Assembly (NCBI RefSeq): GCF_030272615.1
Contig: NC_081412.1
Span: 144,731,247 to 144,795,246 of the forward strand
Direction of reading: 5' to 3'
Length of the DNA: 64,000 nucleotides
DNA from: Cryptomeria japonica
Taxonomy: Eukaryota; Streptophyta; Pinopsida; Cupressales; Cupressaceae
Numbering within the stretch: position 1 is the stretch's first letter; each line of letters starts with the position of its first letter. Below are positions 11,910-23,138 of this stretch, piece after piece. The notes under the pieces were generated by a model that was given only the letters and a program-made list of their open reading frames with translations, had not been told where the DNA came from and searched no databases. The translations under genes and the position numbers were made by a program.

Positions 11910-12064
11910 TCCAACGAACTGAGGCAACCATGAATGACAACAACATATTCATGTAGAGTTTAAAATTGGTTTTGGCAGAAATATTTTAGATTGTAACCAA
12001 CCGGTTACAAACCTTAAGGTGAAATTTTGCACTCATTTGACAATTTTTGACAACCTTTGTCATT

Positions 12065-12080
12065 GATGTCAAAGGGGGAG
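12065..12080 (+). other. Upstream copy of polypurine tract, element B
   Basis: GATGTCAAAGGGGGAG. A near-identical tract (12208-12225) abuts the 3' LTR. The upstream copy is ~145 bases earlier and could prime a second plus-strand start. Confidence 0.6.
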
Positions 12081-12207
12081 TAGTGGATAGAGAAAAATGA
12101 TCATTCAGAGGAGATCATCTGCTCAGGGGGGAGCACATCTTTTTGGTGAATTTTTGGACTTCACTTTTTGGAATAGTTTTTGGATTTTTCTCATGAGTGT
12201 TGCCATC

Positions 12208-12225
12208 AATGCCAAAGGGGGAGAT
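12208..12225 (+). other. Polypurine tract of element B
   Basis: AATGCCAAAGGGGGAGAT lies immediately 5' of the 3' LTR (TGTTGG at 12226), the expected place for plus-strand priming. Confidence 0.85.
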
Positions 12226-12811
12226 TGTTGGCATTCTTTACTCTAATCAGAAATGATGGTGTTCTCATTGATGACAACCTACTGGAAACCTTCTGGCAAT
12301 CACCTGGCATTCATCTGGTAAAGCCACCGGTAGGCACCGACACCAGCTAGACATCCACATATACCGATAGACATTTCACCGGTAGTGGCTACAATGCATA
12401 TCGACACTGCATCCAATAGGGAATAAACTTTTGTTTATTGTATTTAATGTAATTATCTTTTGTAAAGCCAACATGGCATATTGTAGAAGACTCATATATA
12501 TATGTATGAGATCCTATAGGTCATTTTGTAAGAGAGTAGTTGTGAATTATGTATAAGGAGATATAAATTGACAACGAAGGTTTTTGGTTATAATATGAGC
12601 TTAAACCGGTACTAAACTTGGCATAGTTGATTTTGATTTGAAGTAGTACATTGTATTGGATTTTCATAAGCCATTTTGTAAGTTAGTGAGAATTCTATCT
12701 TGTAAATTGAGTAGTGAGCTCTAGGCAGTTGGCCTTCCTGCATGTGCAAGCCCCTCATTGTAAGTAATATTTATTCATTGTCCAGTGAGTAAATATTGTG
12801 GGTCACAAATC
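12226..12811 (+). repeat. 3' LTR of element B, left part
   Basis: Aligns with 6377 onward and includes a TATA run at 12492-12502. It is interrupted after GTGGGTCACAAATC by element A and resumes at 20654. Confidence 0.88.
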
Positions 12812-14036
12812 TGTAAAGCGGAAAATCGAACCCTAGGTGTTCCCCCCACTCCAAGGAGAGAGAAAGGAGGTCACTAGGGTTGATGGTTTTCACTTAGGAG
12901 GGACTTTACATTCAAAAGAGGGGCTGAAACTCACAAGATCCAATCCAACACAATGCAGGACTGGATTCTAAATGAGTTTCAAGGGTTAAGACATCAAGGA
13001 TACCCTCTTTTGTAAAGAATGTAGATAGAAGGGTTGAACTAGGAGTGCATGTAAAGTAAGAAAGATTCGCTTGTAGACAGAGATAGGGACACAGGATGAA
13101 GCTACGAACCTGAAATTAGTAGTAAAATGTCGAGACGATGCTGTCCTGCAAATTTGAGTGAAAGTTGATGGGACGATGGCGCCCGGAGTGCACACGGTCC
13201 TCCGAAAAATCCGTGAAATGAAGGGGGATCTATTCATCTTTGCACAAGGATTCTAGATCTTCAATTACAGCCACGTACTTGCAACCTACACATAGAAAAG
13301 AGAGGATGATTGGGGGGTTAGGGATTAGGGGTTTGCCTTTAGCTCAAACCCCGGTTTTGGAATTAACCAAGAAATGAGAATGCTGTAAATGTAAATGTTG
13401 GTAATGTAATCAGGTACTGATACCTTGTTGTAAGAATGTTTATATTCTTACATGCAAAGGTGTGGTGATGTTGTATGTTGTAGGTGATCTCCTCTTCAAT
13501 GGTTGAATCCTTGTCTTGAATGCAACACCTAGCCTTGAATGGAGACTTAGAATGCTCAATTGCTTGAAGGGATGCTTGAATGCTTGAATGTTTGAATGTT
13601 TGCCTAGCGCTTCCGCCTTTTGCACACATATGTTTTTCCTCTTTTCCTACTACCCTTTCTGGGAGGGGAAATGTAATTTATATACTTGTCAATTAGGGTT
13701 AGGAGACTGATTTTTCCGACCTTAGGCCGACCTAGGAACATTAATTTCCAAATTGCAAACTTAAAGACCCGATGCCCAACAAGAGACCGGGCCCAAAATA
13801 GGGCCAGGGACCAAGGCGCTGGGCACCATGGTCCTGAAGGACCAGGGCACTGGGCGCCATGGTCCCACCTCCCGGGACAGCAGGGTGCAAGGAGGATCAG
13901 GCCAAGGTGCAGAAATATGCAGTTTTTGATGTCGCAAGCAGGTTTCGGGGTCTCCATTCAGGTTTAACGTTGCGCCACCATTGTGAGGACCCAAATGCAG
14001 TTGAAATTGCAAGTGTCACAATTTTAGGATGCTACA
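12812..14036 (-). repeat. 3' LTR of element A
   Basis: 1,225 bp, with ends TGTAGCATCC and CGCTTTACA on the minus strand. It contains a GC-rich 31-bp tandem repeat (13814-13880) that is unusual in this AT-rich window and a TATA box on the minus strand (TATATAAAT, 13684-13676). Short frames across it are repeats, not genes. Confidence 0.92.
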
Positions 14037-14819
14037 TTTAGTCCCCACTTTAGTGGGAGTATAAGCGTACGCCCATACTTTCGATAAAGTACAAGGAAAC
14101 AACATTGAAAAACTTTCACCACATCAAGGAGGCAAGATACACCAAGCCCCCAGTGGACTAAGGATCTTACGACTTCGATTGACAAAGTAAAAGGGAAGAT
14201 TATGAGGGAGAACCATGACTGTCAGTAGTAAGGTTCCCTCACTATGAGTCATGCAAGAAAAATACCAAAATTTTTCAAGGCAAAGCTAAATTCGCCAAGA
14301 AATTTTCAAGTATCTTGAAGAGATATGAATGGAGTGTATGCCCCCTAGATTAAAGCAATTGCACACGCCTCATCGGGGGTGATTGATTTAAGGTAGTGAT
14401 ACATATAAGAAATGAGAAGGGAAAGGAGCACATTATCACAAGGATTTAACCCCCAAGTGTGAGATAAGCCCAAGGATAATAGACACAAAACACAAAGCAT
14501 GAGGTGACTTTGCTTTCCTTGGGGTCAGTATGTTGTATGATAATTCATGTATATCATATGTATGTATACATAATTGTTCTTCATTCCCCAATCAAGGAAG
14601 GTCACCTAGAAGAAGGGAACACATGTGGCTTTTGAGTCAACATGAGGGAGACCAAAAGAGATCTCAATGCTTTGCATCGTCCTCAAGTAGACAACACTAA
14701 GGACAACAAATAGAAGAATGATAATAACACATAGAAGAAGTAACAAAAGAGATCAAGAGTGGAGGAGAGAGTCTGCTATGCTAATGAAACTAGTCCAGCA
14801 CGTCATCCACCCCCCAATC
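14037..14819 (-). other. Element A 3' untranslated interior
   Basis: Lies between the end of the gag-protease frame and the 3' LTR in element sense. No reverse transcriptase, RNase H or integrase motif is found on either strand. A purine-rich stretch next to the LTR (AAAGTGGGGAC on the minus strand near 14041-14053) is a reasonable polypurine tract. Confidence 0.6.
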
Positions 14820-17800
14820 TTACTGATCAATATTTCGGGAAGGCAGGAAACACACTAGAGGAGGAACATCCAACACAGCAGATGAAGCTATCACAAGATC
14901 CAAACAAGGGCTATGTTCATGTTCCACGCCACGTTGTTCTTGTCTAGGAGCTAGGATAAGTGCTTTAGAAAATTCGTTAGATAAATGGTTATCAACATCA
15001 AAATATTCATATTCACTATCAGAAGAAAGAGGAGTAACATTTTCATCATGAATAACATTTTTATCTATATCATCATCAAGATTTATAAAAATAGGATCTT
15101 TAACTCGCACAGGATCAAGACCATCATGCATCTTATGTTTAGGAGATTTTGGCTCAATTTTCGGTTGAGGAGAAAATGGAATAATACTAGCTGAAGGTGT
15201 TTTTGGGGATTGCAAAGTTTGAGAAGCAGCTGCCTGAGCTCTAAGATGATGCTTTCATTGGCGTTCACGTGCAGAACAATTTCGTCTAGTCTTAGTAAGA
15301 AGTTGAGAAGATTGAGGAGGAGGAATGTTCTCATCCTTATCACTTGGGTGTTTAGGTTGTGGTCTCTTAGGTTGAATAATAGGAGAAGAGGAAGGTCTCT
15401 TCTCTCTATAAGAGGAAGGAGGAGGAACTACTCCATATAAAGGAGGAATATTTGGTTTAGGAAGGAGACCAAGTCCATCATGACGAGGAGGTATAGGTTT
15501 ACCTTTAGAAAGTTTATTAGTCATAGACATAGTCACATCCATAGGGATGGGTTGGGAATCTTCTTGAGGAAAGACATTAGTTTTATCTTTCAAAGGAAGA
15601 ACTTCCTTCTCAAGAATGATAGGAATATCAAGTTTGGGTGTTCTAGGTTCACTTAGAGATAGGATCATATCTTTTTTCCAATTTTGATAAGATTTGAAAA
15701 GATGATCACTTTGTGGTGGGAGAGATTGAAATTGTTTAGGCCAAAAATAATCAATAGGAATGCTAGAAGTTCTTTCAGCTAGTTTAAAGAGACTATGATT
15801 GACAGTAACAACTTCACCATTATGGGGAAATTTCAAACACTTGTGAATAGGAGAAGCAATAGCTTTCATGGAAGATAGCCAAGGATAGCCTAGCTTCAAA
15901 CGAAATTGTTCAGATGATGGAATAATAGCAAAGTCCACATCAAGGGGTTTGTTATGGACCTCAATAGGTAATGTAATAGAACCAATTGCAGGAGAAGAAA
16001 ATGCATGAAATAATTTCACAACCACATTTGTTTTGTCATAGATCACTTGATTCAATTGCAAAGTAAAAAGAAATTCTTCAGTAATGACATTAAGCATACA
16101 AGAAGGATCAATAAGCACTCCACGACAAGGTGTATTTTTGACTTTTGCAACTATATATAAAGGACCATTAGGTGCCCTGATAGTTTCACAGGAATCAAAT
16201 GTGATGGAAGGTTCTTTAGGGATTTTCTGCTGCTCTACAAAGTTAATCACATTTGGAGTCATAGACACAAGACTATTAGGTGAGAAAGAGGAATCATTAG
16301 TCTCAATCACATTAGAGGTATGAGAAGGTAATGGATCAGTAAAAATCTTAAGATTTTGGTTAGGAGGAGCTACAGATGTGTTGCCTTTATCATTCACACC
16401 TGAAACAAAGATAGTATTATTATCAATCAAATCTTGAATTTTACCCTTCAAAGCAAAATATTTTTCAGTATCATGCCCAGGTTGACGATGAAATTGACAA
16501 ACAGATTTGTTATCAAAATAGGGTGAATTAATATTTGTAGGATCTATTTGCTTTATAGGAGGGAGGGTAAGAACATTTTGTTCCAATAAATTATTCATAA
16601 TACTATGCAATGATTCATTCAAAGGAGTAAACTTTCTTTCTTTCTTGAAAAACTTAGAAATAGGAGGCACACCTGATGCTGCATTCACATTGTTGTTGAT
16701 GATGTTTTCATTGAACTTAATGACCTCTCTATTTTGTTTAAACTTTCCAAATGGTTGTTGACTACTATCACCCTTATCACTTAGAGCCATAGGATTTGCT
16801 TGTTCCATTTGACTCACAGTCAGTTGATAATTGTGAAGAGTTGCGCACAACTGTTGGAAAGAAGTAAACTCAGAAAACAAAAGTTTTTCTCTAATATCCT
16901 TTTGTAAATTAGAAATAAAGATTCTTTGAATATCATTGTCAGGTACTAGAAAAGAAATTTGAGCATACAAATGCTTATATCTACCAATGAAATCAGTCAC
17001 TTTTTCTTTAACACCTTGTTTACAATGCATTAAATCAATCAAAGTAACTTTAGGACTTATATTGTTTTGAAATTGTTGAATAAAAGCATTTGCAAGTTGT
17101 TCGAAAGAAGTAATAGAATATGAAGGTAATGAGCAATACCATTGTAGAGCTTTATCTCTTAATGTTCTAGTAAACAGTTTTGCAAGCAACCTTTGGTCAT
17201 GAGCAAAATTAGTACATATTGTTTGAAAGGTCTGAACATGTGTTAGAGGATCACCCTTACCATTATAAAGCTCCAATTACTGGATTTCAACATGCTTAGG
17301 GGGGATAGCTCAAACAATGTCAAGAGAAAGTGGGCTCGCAACCTCAAATGTGGGCACACTAAACTTAGATTGATTCATAGAGGCAATTTGTTGCTATAAA
17401 GAAGAGACAATTTGTGCAAGATTGTTAATGGTCGCTTCAGTCGAAGAGTTCATATTAGATGTGTTAGATTGTGATGGAGGTATTATGTTATGAAAAGAAG
17501 GTATTGATTGAAAGTAAGGTGGTGGGACACTATGATAGTTAGTCATAGGAGATGATTGGAAAGGAGCAACGCTACAAGGAGGAATGGAATGGTTAAATGA
17601 ATTGCCCCCTTGCGTCATGTTCATTTGTGGAGATGTAATAGGGACACTCATTGAAGGAATGAATGAGGAAGTCAGATTGAATGAAGGAAGAGGGTTGATT
17701 GAAGAAGAGGGATTGCCCCCATGACTGGTGATCATAGGTGGAATGTTTTGTATTGAAGTAGTCATTATGTTTGATGTAAAAGTAGGTATAATAGCAATAG

Positions 17801-18239
17801 AAGTTGTCAAAGGGGTAGAATGATTGACTTGAGTAGGAGGTTAGGTATAACCTAAAGTTTCAGCACAACTCTTCATAGGCATCACATTTGAATCCACAAT
17901 GTGTGCAATACTACGTAAAATATCAATTCCATTCTTATCACTTTGAACCATACGTTTTAGACCCTTAATCATTGAAAGAGCTTCACTATCGAGGTATTCT
18001 TGAGACATCCATTGCTGAAAATGATCAAATTGATTATCCAATTTCAAAAGTTGTTCCACAGAAACCTCATGGAGAGCTTCTTCATCATTAAGAGGATTAG
18101 AGGAATTACCTGTGTCCTCATTAAAAAGGCCATTCAAATTAGGTTCCATCTCCTCGGTAATTAAACCCTGGAAAGACTTAATTCTAAGGCTTTGTCTAAC
18201 GGGAATAGTGTAAGTAGGGTTTATTGTTGTAAAACTCAT
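14820..18239 (-). pseudogene. gag-pro: Element A Gag-protease polyprotein
   Basis: One frame of 1,140 codons starts MSFTTINPTYTIPVRQ. It contains a 673-codon clean run (17276-15255) and five in-frame stops (ending at 17841, 17394, 17310, 17277, 15255). Domains in order are: N-terminal acidic region; Pro/Ser/Asn-rich segment; retrotransposon Gag domain (YNGKGDPLTHVQTFQ; LRDKALQWYCSLP; FIGRYKHLYAQISFL); a zinc-knuckle-like CQFHRQPGHDTEKYF lacking the last Cys; aspartic-protease-like VLIDPSCMLNVI with LKLGYPWLSSMKAIA; and a Pro-rich then acidic tail (SSDSEYEYFDVDNHLS). The protease motif reads DPSC instead of D-[TSG]-G, so activity is doubtful. It resembles the OTA (Athila/Tat) type, truncated before reverse transcriptase. 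Confidence 0.88.
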
Positions 18240-19406
18240 GCACTAAAGAGAGAGAGAAGATTTTGAATTTAGAAGTAGCAAATTTCAATAAAATCAGCCA
18301 ATCTCCTAGATTTAAGCTGTTAAATGCAATCAGGACAATCTCCCGAAATTTCAGAAAAAATGTTGGGGACCATGGCGAACGGAGTGCACACGGTCCTCGC
18401 AACTTTTTTCAAAATTTTCAGAGATGAAAGTTATGGTGATTTTAAAGCTAATCTGAAAAAATTGAGTGATTTTACGATCTGTAGATAGGCCAAATTAAAG
18501 TTACAATCTCAAAATTGAACCCTACCAAGATTGTCGAAAAATGCAAAATTTGAATTTTGAAAAAGAGAGGGAAACTGAAATTTGGAATTTTATGATTTTA
18601 GAGGGAATACCAAAAGCAATGCAAGCTTTGAAATTTAAAAGTTGACTCAATTTCATGCAAAATTCAAATTTGAAGGCAGAAATCAAAGTTGTTGCAATTA
18701 AACACTTAATTTCAAAAGTCATAAACTGCAAAAATTTGAATAAAGCACTGAAACTTCGAATGAATGCCAACACACTTTTCAGATTTAGGATAGTAAGAAA
18801 CACAATTGTAACACAAAATTTCAATTTCAACAATTTTTGAATAATTATAAGTCTTAATCCAAGCAATCACTAGAGCAACTTTGACTTTAAGTTTGAAAGT
18901 GTTATAATTAATGAAATCAGCCAAGATTCTGGATTCTAGTAGAAAAATACAGTAAAATCTAGCTCCCAAAATTTTTGAAAAAATGTCGAGGACAATGGCG
19001 CTCGGGGTGCACACGGTCCTTGCAACTTTTTTCAAAATTTTTCAGGGATGAGTGATATTGTGATTTTGTTGCGGAATCCAAAGTTACAGCCGATTTGGAG
19101 GTGTTTTGATCAGTGAAATCATTGGTTAAAGGTTGAATCAAGAGGGTTTTAAAAATTAGGGTTTTGACACTTAACCACTTAATTTTCAGAATTAGAGCAC
19201 AAATATGAATTGACAATTTGCAATAGAAGGGTAGATCTGAAACAAGCATTAACAATTAAACATTTCACAAGCTCAATTACTAAAAAGAAAATTTAGGGTT
19301 TTTATGCAATTAACCTCTAAAATTTGCAAAAGATCAAACATGGAAATGTAATTAAGGAAACAAATTTTTTTTTTCAGATCTAACCATGAATAATCAAAAT
19401 TAGGAT
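18240..19406 (-). other. Element A leader with repeated GTGCACACGGTCCT modules
   Basis: About 1.17 kb between primer site and gag start. Two degenerate copies of a ~110-base module lie near 18290-18410 and 18912-19045, each containing GGNGTGCACACGGTCCT then CAACTTTTTTCAAAATTTT. A third relative lies in each LTR (13186 and 19804 areas). The leader may hold packaging or dimerisation signals; that is inference. Confidence 0.6.
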
Positions 19407-19425
19407 GTTCACATCGGGTTCACCA
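19407..19425 (-). promoter_or_regulatory. Primer binding site of element A
   Basis: On the minus strand this reads TGGTGAACCCGATGTGAAC, three bases after the LTR end. The same 19 bases occur at 40812-40830, and near-identical sites occur in F (27368) and G (47255). I do not name the tRNA. Confidence 0.8.
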
Positions 19426-19428
19426 AAA

Positions 19429-20653
19429 TGTAAAGCGGAAAATCGAACCCTAGGTGTTCCCCCCACTCCAAGAAGAGAGAAAGGAGGTCACTAGGGTTGA
19501 CAATTTTCACTTAGGAGGGACTTTACATTCAAAAGAGGGGTTGAAACTCACAAGATCCAATCCCACACAATGCAGGACTAGATTCTAAATGAGTTTCAAG
19601 GGTTAAGACATCAAGGATACCCTCTTTTGTAAAGAATGTAGATAGAAGGGTTGAATTAGGAGTGCATGTAAAGTAAGAAAGATTCACTTGTAGATGGAGA
19701 TAGGGACACAGGATGAAGCTATGAACCTAAAATTAGTAGTAAAATGCCGAGACGATGCTGTCCTGCAAATTTGAGCAAAAGTTGACAGGATGATGGCACC
19801 CAGAGTGCACACGGTCCTCCGAAAAATTTGCGAAACGAAGGGGGATCCATTTGTCTCTGCACAAGGATTCCAAATCTTCAATTACAGCCGCATACCTGTA
19901 ACCTACACACAAAAAAGAGAGGATGATTGGGGGGTTAGGGATTAGGGGTTTGCCTTTAGGTCAAACCCCGGTTTTGGAATTATCCAAGAAATGAGAATGC
20001 TGTAAATGTAAATGTTTGTAATGTAATCAAGTACTGATACCTTGTTGTAAGAATGTTTATATTCTTACATGCGAAGGTGTAATGATGTTGTATGTTGTAG
20101 GTGATCTCCTCTTCAATGGTTGAATCCTTATCTTGAATGCAATACCTAGCCTTGAATGGAGACTTAGAATGCTCAATTGCTTGAAGGGATGCTTGAATGC
20201 TTGAATGTTTGAATGTTTGCCTAGTGCTTCTGCCTTTTGCACACATATGTTTTTCCTCTTTTCCTACTACCCTTTCTGGGAGGGGAAATGTAATTTATAT
20301 ACTTGTCAATTAGGGTTAGGAGACTAATTTTTTCGACCTTAGGCCGACCTAGGAACATTATTTTCCAAATTGCAAACTTAAAGACCCGATGCCCAGCAAG
20401 AGACTGGGCCCAAAATAGGGCCAAGGACTAGGGCGCTGGGTGCCATGGTCCTGAGGGACCAGGGCACTGGGTGCCATGGTCCTGAGGGACCAGGATAGTA
20501 GGGTTCAAGGAGGATTAGGCCAAGGTGCAGAAATATGCAGTTTTTGATGTCGCAAGCAGGTTTTGGGGTCTCCATTCAGTTCAACGTTGAGCCGCCATCG
20601 TGAAGACCCAAATGCAGTCAAAATTGCAAGTGTCACAATTTTAGGATGCTACA
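19429..20653 (-). repeat. 5' LTR of element A
   Basis: 1,225 bp, and the promoter-bearing LTR in element sense. TATA box TATATAAAT lies on the minus strand at 20301-20293, ~350 bases into the LTR. The GC-rich 31-bp repeat at 20431-20492 lies upstream of the TATA box, so in U3. Confidence 0.92.
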
Positions 20654-20880
20654 AAATCCCACCAAGATTTTTCCCACACCAATTTTCCTCATTAAACATC
20701 TTGTGTTATGGTGTGTTTTCCATGTTGTCTTTAATGTTTCTGTTTACTACATTAATTCTTATTTACCAGTACACTATTTTGGAATGCAAATTACTTAATA
20801 AGGTTAAATATTATGTTAACCGGTTAGATACTGATTCACCCCGCCTCTCAGTATCTTTGGGACTATCATTAATCCTAACA
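20654..20880 (+). repeat. 3' LTR of element B, right part
   Basis: Continues from 12811 (AAATCCCACCAAG matches 6967 onward) to CCTAACA at 20880. It holds the U5 motif GATTCACCCCGCCTCTCAG. The next base re-enters element C on the minus strand. Confidence 0.88.
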
Positions 20881-21674
20881 TCACCGATTCTACTATTTTG
20901 TCAATACCAAAATGTCTAGCTAATCCTCCACTATGTTTCTCCTTTATCAGATTCTCTCTAATAAAACTCTTAGGTATGCACAATTGAACTCCTTTGAATA
21001 ACATCCCATCTTGAATGAAGTAATCCAACCACTTGCTTCTATGTACCATAATCGATTCTCTACATGCTTTCCAAGGTTCTACAAAATCTAAGTCATCGCC
21101 ATACAAAGTCTTCAATTCCTCAAATCCTAATACTGTCACTCTCATCTCTATTAGTAGATTACTTCTCCTACTCAATGCATCAACAAATTTGTTATATTTT
21201 CCACTTCTATGCTTCAACACAAAGGTGTAATTCTCCAAAAACTCTACCCATCTCATATGTCTCTGATTCAACTTACTTTGACTATTCAAATACTACAAAG
21301 CTTGATGATCTGTATACAACACAAACTCCTTAGGCAATAGTCAATGTCTCCACTTATTCAAGGCTTGAAATATGGCATAAAACTCTTGATCATACACTAA
21401 ATATCTCCTTCAAGCATCATTCAATTTCTCACTGAAATAAGCTACTGCTCTCCCTTCCTGACTCAAGAATGCTCCTATTGCTATTCCACTTGCATCACAA
21501 TCCACTTGAAACACTATTGAAATTTGGTAAAGCTAACATAGGCTGCTCAGTCACTTTCTACTTCAATAGTTCAAAACTTTTGTTTTCTCTGGTGGTCCAC
21601 TTGAATTCCTTCTAATCTCCTCTCATGGTCTTAGTCATAGGGTTACAAATTGAACTAAAATTTCTTATAAACTT
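20881..21674 (-). pseudogene. pol: Element C: RNase H end and start of integrase
   Basis: The distal RNase H region has many stops (about 21290-21674). A readable run then contains KHRSGKYNKFVDALSRRSN, the usual junction between RNase H and integrase in chromoviruses (K-x-G-x-x-N-x-x-A-D-A-L-S-R). Next is the first half of the integrase zinc finger (GGLARHFGIDKIVES), where the frame meets element B's LTR. The second half is at 6376-6300. Confidence 0.8.
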
Positions 21675-22376
21675 CTAGTAAAAACTAGCCAATCCATGAA
21701 ATGATCTTACCTCTCCAATGCTTTCCGATGTAGGCCACTCAACAATTGCTTTCACTTTCTCAGGGTCCATCCTCAAACCGTCCTCAGATATCACAAATCC
21801 CAAATAGACTAACTCATCCTTCATGAAAGTACACTTCTTAATATTTATCAACAACTCTTCTTCTCTCAACCTCTCCAAAATTTTTCTCAACTGCAACAAA
21901 TGTTGTTCTTTTTTCTTACTCAAAATCAGAATGCCATCAAAATATACAATAACAAACTTACCCAATATTTTCTTCAATACCTCATTCATCAGCCTCATGA
22001 AAGTACTTGGTGCATTAGTTAACCCAAAAGGCATCACCAACCATTCATATAGTCCTTCATTTGTCTTGAATGTTGTCTTCCACTCATCTCCCTCTTTGAT
22101 CCTGATCTGATGATATCCAGTCTTCAAATGTATCTTTGTAAAGTGTTTTTCTCCACTCAAATAGTCCATTATGTCATCCATCCTAGGCAAAGAAAATCAA
22201 TATTTCACTATGATCTTGTTTGTTGCTCTAGAATCAATACACATTCTCCACTCTCCATTCTTCTTAGGTGATAATCTTGTTGGTACTACCTAAGGGCTCA
22301 GACTCTCCCTAATCAAACCTTTCTTCAACAACTCATGCACTTTTCTATTTAGTTCTCCATTCTCTATCAGTGTCAT
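21675..22376 (-). pseudogene. pol: Element C: reverse transcriptase
   Basis: Would copy element RNA into DNA. Motifs in order are [76 protein letters not shown] and [16 protein letters not shown]. In the two catalytic motifs, KIDL has become KIHL and YxDD has become YFDG, so both metal-binding Asp sites are damaged. Stops occur near 22196 and 22290. Family placement is clear; activity is lost. Confidence 0.88.
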
Positions 22377-23138
22377 CTAGTGTGTAGCATTGTTAGGCAA
22401 ACTAGCTCTGGGAACCAAGTCCATGAAATGACTGATACTTCTTGCAGGTGGCAATCCATCAGGTACATTATCTGAAATGATGTCTTCATATTTTGTCAAT
22501 AAATATTTTATCTCTTTTGGTTGTTCCTCCTCATGCTCTGGATTCATAGTCTTCTTGGGAATTAAGGCATAACAAGCATTCTCATGTCTCAGTCCATCCA
22601 TGAATTTCCTTCCATCTACGAAATAGATTCTAGCATTTATATAGACATCATTCTTCAAAGGTTCCTCCAAGGGAAACAAGGTTTTCTTCATCCCATTGGC
22701 CACAATAATGTATGTATTCTTCCTCCCATCATGTACAACCTATCTATCAAATTGCCAAGGTCTACCCAACAAAAGATGACAAATATCCATAGGCATAATA
22801 TCACACAATACTTCATCATGATAATCCTGAATTTTCAATTTCACCAAAAAATTTTCACTGACTAATAACTTATGTTCATCCTGAATCCATGCTATTTGAT
22901 AAGGCTTAGGGTGTTTCAATCTCTCCAAATTCAACTTATTCACCATCTTTTATGAAACAAGATTATTTGAACTACCACTATCAATAACAACTTTACAACA
23001 CTTAAAAGATACCTTACATCTGGTCTTGAACAAATTCTTCCTCTGCAAGGGCTCTTCATCTCCTTCGGTATAACACAAATCTCTCCTCATCATCAATAGT
23101 TCTCTATCTTCTAGTTTATTGTTTGATCTGGTGGGGTT
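22377..23138 (-). pseudogene. pol: Element C: aspartic protease and linker to reverse transcriptase
   Basis: The protease active site VVIDSGSSNNLVS (about 22995-22955) is intact, followed by MDICHLLLGRPWQFD, the second conserved protease motif. A stop separates it from the linker (EEQPKEIKYLLTKYEDIIS, DNVPDGLPPARSISHFMDL), the segment that usually precedes gypsy reverse transcriptase. Confidence 0.82.

Larger units (their letters stand above)
12812..20653 (-). mobile_element. Element A: young non-autonomous gypsy element (gag-protease only)
   Basis: A is 7,842 bp with two 1,225-bp LTRs (19429-20653 as 5', 12812-14036 as 3' in element sense). A perfect 5-bp duplication AAATC flanks it at 12807-12811 and 20654-20658. 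In the first ~265 aligned LTR bases I count about 9 differences, 8 of them transitions, so insertion is recent. The interior carries one gag-protease frame on the minus strand and no reverse transcriptase, RNase H or integrase. Its primer site is identical to that of the F-type elements. Confidence 0.92.
6377..20880 (+). mobile_element. Element B: pol-less LTR element with two unfamiliar ORFs, hosting A
   Basis: LTRs are 6377-7199 and 12226-20880 (the latter split by A; 808 bp without it). Both start TGTTGGCATTC and end CCTAACA. Flanks are TCACA (6372-6376) and TCACC (20881-20885), a 5-bp duplication with one change. Removing B and one flank joins element C's integrase in frame (ESV then SEQYF). 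The interior (7200-12225) has a perfect initiator-Met primer site, a coiled-coil/zinc-knuckle ORF1, a long ORF2 of unknown function, and polypurine tracts. No protease, reverse transcriptase, RNase H or integrase motif is present. It must have moved with enzymes from elsewhere. Confidence 0.88.

Noticed and set aside
13604..14041. Overlapping open frames on both strands with Pro/Gly/Trp-rich translations
   Set aside because: They come from the GC-rich 31-bp repeat in A's LTR. The same frames recur in the other LTR with disruptions.
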